13,921 bases of DNA. Origin: an uncultured Muribaculaceae bacterium. GTDB lineage: Bacteria; Bacteroidota; Bacteroidia; Bacteroidales; Muribaculaceae. A program made the translations under genes and the position numbers. Shown here in pieces: positions 6,348 through 13,921 of the stretch. The DNA lies in assembly GCA_948788915.1 (NCBI GenBank), contig CAQFOZ010000055.1, forward strand, positions 1 to 13,921. Reading direction: 5' to 3'. The stretch's first letter is position 1, and every line of letters begins with the position of its first letter. Below the pieces are notes generated by a model. It was given only the letters and a program-made list of their open reading frames with translations, did not search any database and was not told the DNA's origin.

Positions 6348-6589
6348 ATGTTAGAAAATTTCATTTATTCAAATCCGACAAAGCTCTATTTCGGAGACGA
6401 GGTCAAGAAAAACCTTGTGGCCGCTTTGAGCCTATTCGGTAAAAAGTCCTTCTAACATACGGAGGAGGCACCATAAAACGCAACGGAATATACGACGATG
6501 TGATTGCCGCTCTTAACAAGACCGGAAAGGAAGTCGTGGAACTTCCCGGAGTAATGCCCAATCCCACACTCGCCAAAATAGAAGAGGGC
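6348..6589 (+). pseudogene. Truncated and frameshifted YqhD-type iron alcohol dehydrogenase
   Basis: ATG 6348 starts MLENFIYSNPTKLYFGDEV, the usual N-terminus of iron-containing NAD(P)H-dependent alcohol/butanol dehydrogenases. An apparent one-base loss in the A-run at 6441-6445 leads to TAA at 6453-6455. In the shifted frame from 6446 the homology resumes with VLLTYGGGTIKRNGIYDDV and continues to PGVMPNPTLAKIEEG, then stops at 6589. About 80 of the usual ~385 residues remain, without the metal-binding part. The break coincides with the left end of the repeat at 6591. Confidence 0.82.
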
Positions 6590-6590
6590 A

Positions 6591-6762
6591 CACCCTTGAC
6601 TGCCTTAATATCAAGTTTCTGATCATCTAACCAGACGTTTCCCCCCGACTTTCTTCAGGTTCGGCCTCGCGACCCGCACCTTGTCTTTGGCTACGCACTT
6701 CCCGCTATCGGACGTGCCAAGAACTTCCACCTGTTACACTAATACATACAAGGCAAACAAAA
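6591..6762 (+). repeat. Diverged direct repeat, copy A
   Basis: This stretch aligns with 13209-13393 in the same orientation. In the best ~95 columns (from CTTCAGGTTCGG to AATACAT) a hand count gives about 15 differences, including a one-base gap. On the + strand, part of it reads LVFGYALPAIGRAKNF..LLH then stop (6740-6742), matching the ending of copy B, so it looks like the 3' end of a decayed gene I cannot identify. It begins exactly where the alcohol dehydrogenase relic ends and stops at the terminator hairpin. Confidence 0.7.
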
Positions 6763-6799
6763 TAAGTCATGAATGCTTGAATTCCACATTCATGACTTA
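6763..6799 (-). terminator. Terminator of the C10 peptidase gene
   Basis: A perfect 13-bp stem, TAAGTCATGAATG (6763-6775) with CATTCATGACTTA (6787-6799), has an 11-nt loop. Read on the minus strand it lies 41 bp after the peptidase stop and is followed by TTTTGTTTG. This is a good intrinsic terminator. Confidence 0.75.
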
Positions 6800-6839
6800 C
6801 CATACAAAGTTATTCGCCTTAGGCAAGGCTACTTATTGA

Positions 6840-9800
6840 TTACAGAGCAACCTTCATGCCATTAAGAATATATAATCCTGTGTCAATTCCGTCAACAGTG
6901 TTGTCGCCAGCCTTTAAGTGAAGAACTCTTACAAGAATTCCATCAACATTGAATACTTTGACTTCACATGCCGAATCAGAATGGATATTGATAATTCCGC
7001 CGTTTCGTGTGATTCTTAAACCAGTCTTTTCAGAAACTATATCCTCAATTTCGGAAGAATCGTCAACAACAGGTATGTTGATTTCAACAGAAGCGGAATT
7101 CTCTGGAGCATCGACATAAACGGAGAAAGGAACCATGGAAACCACAGTTTCGGCATTGCCGGATACATCTTCATTGACGGCAAATGCGGAACCGCTGTCG
7201 TTGAGACGGTATGTGGTGGCAACAGAAAGGAGACGGTTGTTGTAGGTTCCCACAAGGTCGTAATTCTCGCCTTTGACACGGATATCTTCCTGGGTCTGGT
7301 TTACTGTCGTATTCTCTCCAATAAATGTTGTTACTCCACTTGAAGTATTCATATGACGTCCAGCCACATATGGAGTGTTGGCTTTAATTCCACCTACAAG
7401 TTCCAGATAAGATCCAGTAGAGTTCAGAGTAGCGGCCATGTAATTACATCCAGGAGTAGGAGTTGCGCCTGAATGATCATAAATAACCATTTCTTTGCCA
7501 TCGGCATCTACGACTTTCGAAGGCGCAAAGGGAAGTACCATCGGGCGCCATGATGATTTTCCATCCGAAGAAAGAAGATCCAGATCAATGCTTATTCTAT
7601 TGCCTTCAGGAATAGAAAAAGTATTCAATGCGTTGAATGAATATGCCGCATCGAGCGATATATTCCCTACGGCATGGTACACACGCTTCATATCATCACC
7701 GCTTCCTGTTGTCGAAACCTTGATATAATTTGCCGGAATACCTTCAGGAATTATTTCGTTTTCATCGAGATATATCAGGCAGTTCGGATTGAGTCCTTTG
7801 AAAGCATCGGCAGAAAAACCAGCAATAGCCCTTGATTTCTTGCGTACAGTGGCAGGCGAATCATTTCTTTGAGTATTGAATAAGATGGAGGTAAGGTTGT
7901 CGCATCCTGCAAAAGCGTTCGCACCGATTCCTTCGATTCCTGAGAAACTTATGTTTACAAGAGACGAGCACCCGTCGAATGCATTGCTTCCGATATAATT
8001 CACGCAATCAGGAACCGAAACGTTCATAAGGTTGAGACAGCCTTTGAAAGTTCCGTCTTCAATATTGGTAGAGCGTGGCAATGTAACGGTTTTCAAAGAT
8101 TTTTTACCCGACATGGCTTCTGCTGGAAGAGTAACGGTAAGTTTCGACAGATCCAGTTCCTCGAGTGAGGGTAAATCCGAGATGACCTGTTTCAGCTTTT
8201 CAGGATCAATATCACCCGCGAATCCTATTGAAGTAACATCAACCGCTTCCGATGCGTTGATAGACATAATATCGTCCGCACTCAATGTAGTGCCATTGCG
8301 GGGGACTGTGTAGACATTAACACAGACATTCTCTTCAGTAACATTAACAGTATAGTAACCAGATTCATCTGGGGTAAGTACTATTTCTCCTACTTTTACC
8401 ATCGCTGCGAGTTTCTGCGAATCAATGTTCTTAATATTGACTTTGAAGCGAACCGACGATTCTTCTTTGACGTTTTCAAGTACCGGGGCTACAGCATTAT
8501 AGTAGTTGAATAATTCAAATGCAGTAGCGGTATCACCTATCTCCTCGTCATTGTGAATTTCGGGAACAATAACGAGATCTTTCGAAGCGCAGTTGAAAGT
8601 CACATCATAGAGATATACAACTTTGAGTGTATGATTACCTGAAAGATTGACATTTTTAATGTTGTTCGGATTATAGTAAGTGATTGACAGTGATCCATCG
8701 GAAGAGATTTTATCATTGGGAATCAGTTTTCCATTGTCATATACTTTAACTTTTTGGCCAGCTTTATACTCGTCGGCATTTTCCGGACGACCATCAAAGT
8801 CGGTTTTAGCAGCAATAAATACTTCTCCGCTGAAATCAAGGGTATTGTTGTGGGCATTGCTTCCAAAGAAAGATACAACTTCTTTGAGATTTGACTTCTG
8901 ATTTTTTGTGAAGCAACGGGTTACATCATAGTTTATGCCATAGACAGGGTATTCGTAAGTAATATTGAAGTTATTGTATACCCAACCGTTATACCAGCCG
9001 TCGTAAGTAAGATCTTCGGCATCTCCATAAGGTGTTTTATATGTGGTAAAATGCTCGGGGTTTACGACAACCGTTACAGTCGAAGGGTCCGAGAGGCCCA
9101 GATTATTGGAATAATACTTGGGATTGTTGCCCAAACCTGATGAAGAGTTGAAGTCAATGAGATGAACCTTGTTGCCCTCTGCCGGTGTACAATAACAGTA
9201 GATAGTTTTAAGACTCGTACAGCCTTTGAAACAGTCTCGTTTCAGACCTCCCTGGTGCCGCCTGTTTTTGCCGTTCATGTTCACCGTCTCATCGTTGTAA
9301 AGATTCAGCGGAAGAGATAATTCCGTTATGGCAGAACAGTTTGCCAGAGCGCTTGCTCCTATGCATCTTACTGATTCCGGGAATTTCAGGTCTTTGAGTT
9401 TGATTACAGGAGTACCGACATATGTCGACGGGCAAAATGCATTCGGCGGAAATTCATTCGCTGGATAAATGTTAGGAGACGTACGGTCGGCAACAATATT
9501 TGCCTGGGATAAGTCAAGCGAAATAACCGTTTTCCAGGCGGATTGCTGTCTGAATAGCTCGATATCGGTATAATCGATGTCACCTTTTACCACAACCTTA
9601 GGTTTTAGAGCGTTTAATCTGGCACTCTGCAGTTCTTTGTCCTGTTTATCCCAGAGATGTTCACCGGATTTAAGGTCAAAGACTACGCCTTCCGTCTGAT
9701 CGGGAGAAACGACTCTTACATCAAAATCCAGATCCTCGCTCGCAATGAAAGAATAATTGACAGACTTGGTTTCTTTGGAATAGGGAACTCCATTAACCAG

Positions 9801-12800
9801 CATAGTGATTACATCGGAAGCCGATTTCGGAGTGATTTTAAATGTAAGGTCGCGGCCACGCACAGCACTTGTAACAATGCCGGAGAGATTTGCTTTTTCC
9901 GAAAGGTTCTCTGGGAAAGTGAAATTGTAGACCGGAGTCTGATTGTTGAGTGCGGGCAGACGGTCAACAACATTTTCATTGCTACCATTGACAAGAGCCC
10001 ATGTTTTGCTGTTGTAGGAAGTTGCAAGGCGAATGTAGTTACCTTCGCGGACACTCGCCTCATTGACACAACAGTTTATGGTCATTCTCTGTCCTGTTGC
10101 GGCACCTCTGTTCCACGTGCTTACCGGAGATATAAACTCTTTGATTCTACCATCGGCAGCAGTGAGTACAGCCGCCCAGAAAACTGCATTTTCTGAAGTC
10201 GCGAAAGAATTTGCACGGATAGAGAATTTGACACCCGGAATCACATTTACAACATCTGTTAGCAGACCTATGGTACCGCCTGCATCGGTGAGTTTCCAGG
10301 GTGACTCGTATGCGGCTAGTTCAAGCGGCGGGGTCAAAGTGAAATGAATTATTGTGTTGCTGTTAACCGACATAGTATATTCACCCTGAGCATTCGGTTT
10401 TAGTAAAGTCGAATTGGCGTACACATCCATTCGGTTGTCGTTGTCCGCAATATGCTCAGCCGTGAAAGTGACTGTTTTTTCTGAATCGTAACGTCCGGGA
10501 TCGGTATCGCAAATAAATTTCACTTCGTCATTCTCCATGACAGCAAAAGCATAATCGGAAGCTACAGGGAACGGACTTCCATCAGAATCAGGACATGTAA
10601 AAGTCACGCCGGCATCAATATCCGGTTGGTTCCAATATTTGTTATTTTTATAAGTATTGGCAGAACTGGAATTAGGGCAGTGAACAGTTCTGTTTTTCGG
10701 TGTGCCATAGAAAACGCACCAGTTGACAAATGCAGGATTCGGATTCTGCACCCATATGTCGCGAAGAGCAGAGGAACCGTTGAAGACATTGTATTCATAT
10801 GTCGAAACGGCAGCGGGTATTACAATGCTTGTAATGCCACAGGAACGGAAAGCGCCGTTGTTCAGGCGGTTGATGCTGCGCGGAAGAATTACTTCTTTCA
10901 GTTCCCACAGATTGCGGAAAGCCTCGCGCGGAATAGCGTTTGCCTGATTTGCACCATTGGCAGCAACACGGACAGACGAAAGATCGAGACGGCGCAGCTT
11001 CATGCTTGAGCGCATGAATGTGAAGTCGCGGGCATCAATGGTACCAAACAGAGTAAGATCTTTTATAGTGCCTGCATCGGCAGAAGATATTATATTTTCG
11101 AGAGTCCCCGGTTCACCAACCCACAAGCTGCGCTTTTCTTTCACGTCGGCCGCATTCTGAACATATATGTCAATTTGCTGCTCATCAAGGACGTTTCTAA
11201 TAGTATAGTTGTTGTTTGCATCGGGAGAAAGCAGATAACCATTACTTTTCACAGTAACCACGTCCCGTTCGGGATGAGAGGGAACGACTTTGAAATTATA
11301 ATTCCATCCACATATAACTTTGTCTTCACCGATGAATGAGGCATCTGTCAGCAATTTCGGATAGTTGATGTAGAAATACTTTGGGGTTGCCTTCTTTGCG
11401 GGAATCTCGTTATTTGTTATGAGCTCTCCCGCCACGGGCAGCCAGGTAGTGCCACCATCGGTACTTGTTGCCATACGTATCACATCTCCCTCTGCAACAA
11501 CAATACCGGCAGGGAGATTACAAGAGAAATCGGCATATGTGCTGCTGAAAATCTCCATGCCTGCGAGAGTGAAGCCATCTATTTTGCTTAATGAAGACTT
11601 GAAGCTGCCGTCGGCTCCAAAAAGAGCAACAGTGATTTTTCCACTGAATTTCTCATAACTTACGTTTTTCAAATTTCCGACTCTTACAGTAAAATTCCGA
11701 TCGGAGGTTAAATCTCCGTCAAGATTGGAACTCATACCTATCTGACGTCCGTCGGCAGTAATATGGATAGGCGACCACGCGGAGTTCCTTCCTTTGCCTG
11801 GTTTAATATTATAGATTATAGTTGTGAGATTGTTGAAACTGTGTGATTGGCTCACCGTAGGGTTCAGAGCAGTGCTTGCATACCATCCGCCATTGTTATT
11901 GCCATCTGCTCCACCCCAGCCCCAGTTTACATGAATCATGCCGTTAGACGGATCTATGCCATCGACAACGAATGCATGACCGGCAGTAACGTCCTGTCCG
12001 CAATAAAGGACCGGACGGCCGGCCTTGATTTCATTTTCAACAATGAGATCAAATTCAGCTTGAGTTGATGTTTCGGAACGCTTCTTGAACGATACACCGG
12101 GATCATAGCTGAAGTAATTGATTAGAGCTGCAGGAACTTTCACCTCGTACGCACTCGAGCCTGAGTAGCCGAACTGAGTACCTATACTTGCGCCGGTATG
12201 ATATATCAGAGTCGCTACCGCATCTGCTTCGGTCTGGGAATAGCCATTGCGGTAATTGTCCATGCGCATGTTGTCCCAGTCATACGTAACATCGAAACTT
12301 ACTCCGTTATAACTTCCTGTGCCATGCTGCGGGAAATTATGGTATTTCATGATCATCGCCATGGCAGTACCGACACAACCGGCAAGAGCCTTCCCCGGAA
12401 TCAAATTGTTGAATGGAGCCTCCTGTCGCCATTGTGGCGTTATAAGTTCGATTTTTTCAGAATTACTCTGATTGTTCCGGCGTATTATCATCCGTCGGGA
12501 GGCAACAGTCATCGGTTTTTGAAGTTCGGGAGCTTTTTTTATTTCGCTTTCCAAACCATTCATCATCCATTTCATTGCCGGAGGTACAGAAGCCACATTA
12601 TATATGTTTTCTTTGGAATATCCAAGAACAGGAGAAGTGCAGTCTTCTGCAGACATGATAATGAATCCCTTGCCGTCTCGTGCGTTGAAGACGTAATAAA
12701 GAGGTCGTTCACCACTCCGGCATGTATGAACCAGTTCAAGCGCGTCTACGGATGATAATCTTTCTAATGAATTTGCCTGAAAAAAAACAGCAGCCAATTG

Positions 12801-12896
12801 TCGGGCGTCTTCTACCGGGATGACATTGGCCTGTGACATAACAGCAACGCATACCAGTATAGAGAAAATCAGCCCCTTTGAGTAATGTCTAAACAT
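6840..12896 (-). CDS. Giant secreted C10 (streptopain-type) cysteine peptidase with BspA leucine-rich repeats
   Basis: A 2018-residue protein, far longer than a typical streptopain (about 400). Residues 1-23 are a Sec signal. About 24-125 is a streptopain-type inhibitory propeptide (YYVFNARDGKGFIIMSAED). About 150-365 is the C10 catalytic domain, with Gln158 in QWRQEAPFN, nucleophile Cys174 in LAGCVGTAMAMIMKYH, His307 in GHAFVVDG and Trp325/Trp327 in HVNWGWGG. Then come three repeats of beta-sandwich/Ig-like segments, a linker (G-x-L...GxID...LDLS) and a BspA-type LRR block at about 625-745, 1120-1235 and 1575-1670. A beta-rich region follows, and residues ~1970-2018 resemble a Por/T9SS-like tail (VKVFNVDGILVRVL, GLYILNG). 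ATG 12896 is used; the in-frame TTG three codons upstream is less likely. It is monocistronic with its own terminator. A surface or secreted protease degrading host or dietary protein is inferred. Confidence 0.92.
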   Translation of the reverse strand: MFRHYSKGLIFSILVCVAVMSQANVIPVEDARQLAAVFFQANSLERLSSVDALELVHTCRSGERPLYYVFNARDGKGFIIMSAEDCTSPVLGYSKENIYNVASVPPAMKWMMNGLESEIKKAPELQKPMTVASRRMIIRRNNQSNSEKIELITPQWRQEAPFNNLIPGKALAGCVGTAMAMIMKYHNFPQHGTGSYNGVSFDVTYDWDNMRMDNYRNGYSQTEADAVATLIYHTGASIGTQFGYSGSSAYEVKVPAALINYFSYDPGVSFKKRSETSTQAEFDLIVENEIKAGRPVLYCGQDVTAGHAFVVDGIDPSNGMIHVNWGWGGADGNNNGGWYASTALNPTVSQSHSFNNLTTIIYNIKPGKGRNSAWSPIHITADGRQIGMSSNLDGDLTSDRNFTVRVGNLKNVSYEKFSGKITVALFGADGSFKSSLSKIDGFTLAGMEIFSSTYADFSCNLPAGIVVAEGDVIRMATSTDGGTTWLPVAGELITNNEIPAKKATPKYFYINYPKLLTDASFIGEDKVICGWNYNFKVVPSHPERDVVTVKSNGYLLSPDANNNYTIRNVLDEQQIDIYVQNAADVKEKRSLWVGEPGTLENIISSADAGTIKDLTLFGTIDARDFTFMRSSMKLRRLDLSSVRVAANGANQANAIPREAFRNLWELKEVILPRSINRLNNGAFRSCGITSIVIPAAVSTYEYNVFNGSSALRDIWVQNPNPAFVNWCVFYGTPKNRTVHCPNSSSANTYKNNKYWNQPDIDAGVTFTCPDSDGSPFPVASDYAFAVMENDEVKFICDTDPGRYDSEKTVTFTAEHIADNDNRMDVYANSTLLKPNAQGEYTMSVNSNTIIHFTLTPPLELAAYESPWKLTDAGGTIGLLTDVVNVIPGVKFSIRANSFATSENAVFWAAVLTAADGRIKEFISPVSTWNRGAATGQRMTINCCVNEASVREGNYIRLATSYNSKTWALVNGSNENVVDRLPALNNQTPVYNFTFPENLSEKANLSGIVTSAVRGRDLTFKITPKSASDVITMLVNGVPYSKETKSVNYSFIASEDLDFDVRVVSPDQTEGVVFDLKSGEHLWDKQDKELQSARLNALKPKVVVKGDIDYTDIELFRQQSAWKTVISLDLSQANIVADRTSPNIYPANEFPPNAFCPSTYVGTPVIKLKDLKFPESVRCIGASALANCSAITELSLPLNLYNDETVNMNGKNRRHQGGLKRDCFKGCTSLKTIYCYCTPAEGNKVHLIDFNSSSGLGNNPKYYSNNLGLSDPSTVTVVVNPEHFTTYKTPYGDAEDLTYDGWYNGWVYNNFNITYEYPVYGINYDVTRCFTKNQKSNLKEVVSFFGSNAHNNTLDFSGEVFIAAKTDFDGRPENADEYKAGQKVKVYDNGKLIPNDKISSDGSLSITYYNPNNIKNVNLSGNHTLKVVYLYDVTFNCASKDLVIVPEIHNDEEIGDTATAFELFNYYNAVAPVLENVKEESSVRFKVNIKNIDSQKLAAMVKVGEIVLTPDESGYYTVNVTEENVCVNVYTVPRNGTTLSADDIMSINASEAVDVTSIGFAGDIDPEKLKQVISDLPSLEELDLSKLTVTLPAEAMSGKKSLKTVTLPRSTNIEDGTFKGCLNLMNVSVPDCVNYIGSNAFDGCSSLVNISFSGIEGIGANAFAGCDNLTSILFNTQRNDSPATVRKKSRAIAGFSADAFKGLNPNCLIYLDENEIIPEGIPANYIKVSTTGSGDDMKRVYHAVGNISLDAAYSFNALNTFSIPEGNRISIDLDLLSSDGKSSWRPMVLPFAPSKVVDADGKEMVIYDHSGATPTPGCNYMAATLNSTGSYLELVGGIKANTPYVAGRHMNTSSGVTTFIGENTTVNQTQEDIRVKGENYDLVGTYNNRLLSVATTYRLNDSGSAFAVNEDVSGNAETVVSMVPFSVYVDAPENSASVEINIPVVDDSSEIEDIVSEKTGLRITRNGGIINIHSDSACEVKVFNVDGILVRVLHLKAGDNTVDGIDTGLYILNGMKVAL

Positions 12897-13208
12897 AACT
12901 GTCAAGTCAATCTTCTTTTATTGTTATTTAATTTATAAAAAAACTTTTGTTAAACGTTTGCAGCTATCATACCGCTTGCAATCGATATGATAAACATAAT
13001 TGTTTGATATTAGCTGGCTATTCATTATGTACAAATGCACCAATACTAATTCCGGGGTGCAAAATTATACAAAAAAAACAATATTGCCATGATATTAAAA
13101 AAGCATTTAAAATTTTCATGATTCATTATGTCCTGAAAAATCAGAGCCACATAATCAAGTATGTAACAAACACTATATAGTTATCAGATTTTGCTTCTTT
13201 TTGCAACC
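12897..13208 (-). promoter_or_regulatory. Leader and promoter region of the C10 peptidase gene
   Basis: This is an AT-rich noncoding stretch. On the minus strand TAATTTTG (complement of 13060-13067) followed by CA fits the Bacteroidetes -7 box and would give a leader of about 155 nt. No clear -33 TTG is found at the right spacing. I see no gene or strong hairpin in the remainder. Confidence 0.5.
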
Positions 13209-13393
13209 AAACCCACTTTGGACTGCATTGATATCAAGTTGCTGTGCATTCGACCATACGTTTGACACTAACTTCCTTCAAATTCGGTCTCGGGGCCGGC
13301 ACCCTTGTCTTTGGCTACACACTTCACACTATCGGACGAGCCAAGAACTTTCCCCTGTTAGACTGAATACATGTTAGGCGAACAAACAAAAAA
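13209..13393 (+). repeat. Diverged direct repeat, copy B
   Basis: This is the partner of 6591-6762, same orientation, 6.6 kb away. On the + strand one frame reads TSFKFGLGAGTLVFGYTL then HTIGRAKNFPLLD and TGA. The frame is more intact than in copy A, which has a one-base gap in the CACCCTTG stretch. The ending, rich in Gly and hydrophobic residues, looks like the C-terminus of an unidentified protein; there is no start. It runs into the terminator of the minus-strand AraC gene. Confidence 0.7.
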
Positions 13394-13419
13394 CGGATCT
13401 GCCAATACTGACAGGTCCG
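13394..13419 (-). terminator. Terminator of the minus-strand AraC gene
   Basis: CGGATCTG (13394-13401) pairs with CAGGTCCG (13412-13419), with one G-U pair and a 10-nt loop. Read on the minus strand it comes directly after the AraC stop codon and is followed by TTTTTTGTTTG, a strong U-tract. Confidence 0.8.
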
Positions 13420-13420
13420 C

Positions 13421-13921
13421 TTATCTTTGACGGAGCGAGTTGAGATATTGTTTCGGTGACATTCCTGTATGTGTCTTAAACATCCGCGTCAGATGCTGTG
13501 GATATTCAAAACCGAGTTCATATGCCACCTCTGCAATAGTCCGGTCCGACGCAATAAGACTTTTGGCTCTCTGAATAACATGGTCGCGTATATAATGACT
13601 TGCTTTCTCTCCTGTCAGACGTTTTATAACATCACTGAAATAATTGGGTGACATACACAAAGCTTCTGCACAAACCTGTACAGATGGTAAGCCGTCTTTC
13701 AGCTGTCGTTTTTCAGAATACCAATTGTGCAGAAAATTCTGAAACTTAACCAGTAAATCATTGTATTCCATCTTTCGTGTCAGAAACTGTCGGTTATAAA
13801 ATCTTTCACTATACATCATCAGCAAGTTCAAATAGCCTACAAGAATGTAGTCTTGCTCTTTGTCATGCGGATTATTTAATTCATGCTGTATCTGGCGAAG
13901 AATAGACTCCATTATTTCATA
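13421..13921 (-). CDS. AraC-family transcriptional regulator (partial, 5' end outside window)
   Basis: The frame is open to the window edge (Tyr-Glu-Ile precede the ATG at 13912), and the 163 residues from that ATG lack the AraC sensor domain, so the gene very likely starts beyond 13921. Visible are a helical linker (DYILVGYLNLLMMYSERFYN) and the complete DNA-binding domain: SVQVCAEALCMSPNYFSDVI, a connecting helix, then TIAEVAYELGFEYPQHLTRM and TGMSPKQYLNSL. It differs from the regulator at 140-961 and faces the other way. Its targets are unknown; it could control genes beyond the right edge. Confidence 0.9.
   Translation of the reverse strand, partial: YEIMESILRQIQHELNNPHDKEQDYILVGYLNLLMMYSERFYNRQFLTRKMEYNDLLVKFQNFLHNWYSEKRQLKDGLPSVQVCAEALCMSPNYFSDVIKRLTGEKASHYIRDHVIQRAKSLIASDRTIAEVAYELGFEYPQHLTRMFKTHTGMSPKQYLNSLRQR

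Noticed and set aside
6591..6762. Possible insertion sequence or integrase remnant
   Set aside because: I found no terminal inverted repeats, target duplications or transposase motifs in either copy, so only the term repeat is supported.
6805..6812. TAACTTTG on the minus strand between the peptidase stop and its terminator
   Set aside because: A transcript from here would run straight into the 6763-6799 hairpin with no gene to serve; probably chance, though a tiny RNA is not excluded.
9657..10196. Long + strand open frame opposite the peptidase gene (also 12198-12755 and 10626-11009)
   Set aside because: These have no recognisable domain or promoter; they mirror the coding pattern of the intact minus-strand gene.

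Overview
The window looks like chromosomal DNA from a gut-type Bacteroidales bacterium (Prevotella or Muribaculaceae-like; the genus is inferred). The evidence is several Bacteroidetes -7 promoter boxes (TAnnTTTG), starts with no obvious Shine-Dalgarno, secreted proteins ending in Por/T9SS-like C-terminal domains, a C10 (streptopain-type) peptidase, and BspA-type leucine-rich repeats.

The left part (1-6110, all + strand) is a reductase/stress cluster. It starts with an AraC-family regulator (140-961) and a hairpin terminator. A tightly packed operon follows: a sugar O-acetyltransferase (1063-1629), a Tat-exported aldo/keto reductase (1629-2777) and a Sec-exported flavodoxin (2793-3551) whose C-terminal sorting-type domain is broken by a single-base frameshift. 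A HEAT-like hypothetical gene with its own promoter comes next (3771-4352). A second operon encodes a flavodoxin-like lipoprotein (4525-5091) and a dienelactone-hydrolase-like alpha/beta hydrolase (5100-6107). Two gene relics trail it: an internally deleted acetyltransferase (6119-6330) and the N-terminal stub of a YqhD-type iron alcohol dehydrogenase (6348-6589). The gene set (AraC regulator, YqhD-like dehydrogenase, aldo/keto reductase, flavodoxins) recalls the E. coli yqhC/yqhD/dkgA reactive-aldehyde regulon. Here the surviving redox proteins carry export signals and the cytosolic dehydrogenase has been lost. A 21-bp near-identical sequence lies upstream of both the regulator and the second operon and is a candidate shared operator.

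The right part (6590-13921) is dominated by a giant minus-strand gene (6840-12896, 2018 aa). It encodes a secreted C10 cysteine peptidase followed by three repeats of a beta-domain plus BspA-LRR module and a sorting-type tail. It is bracketed by two diverged direct copies of a ~170-185 bp sequence (6591-6762 and 13209-13393) that looks like the 3' end of an unidentified decayed gene. The left copy directly abuts the truncated alcohol dehydrogenase, so this is probably a rearrangement boundary. A second AraC-family regulator, on the minus strand and cut by the window edge (13421-13921), ends the window. I saw no tRNA, rRNA, CRISPR array or intact insertion sequence.
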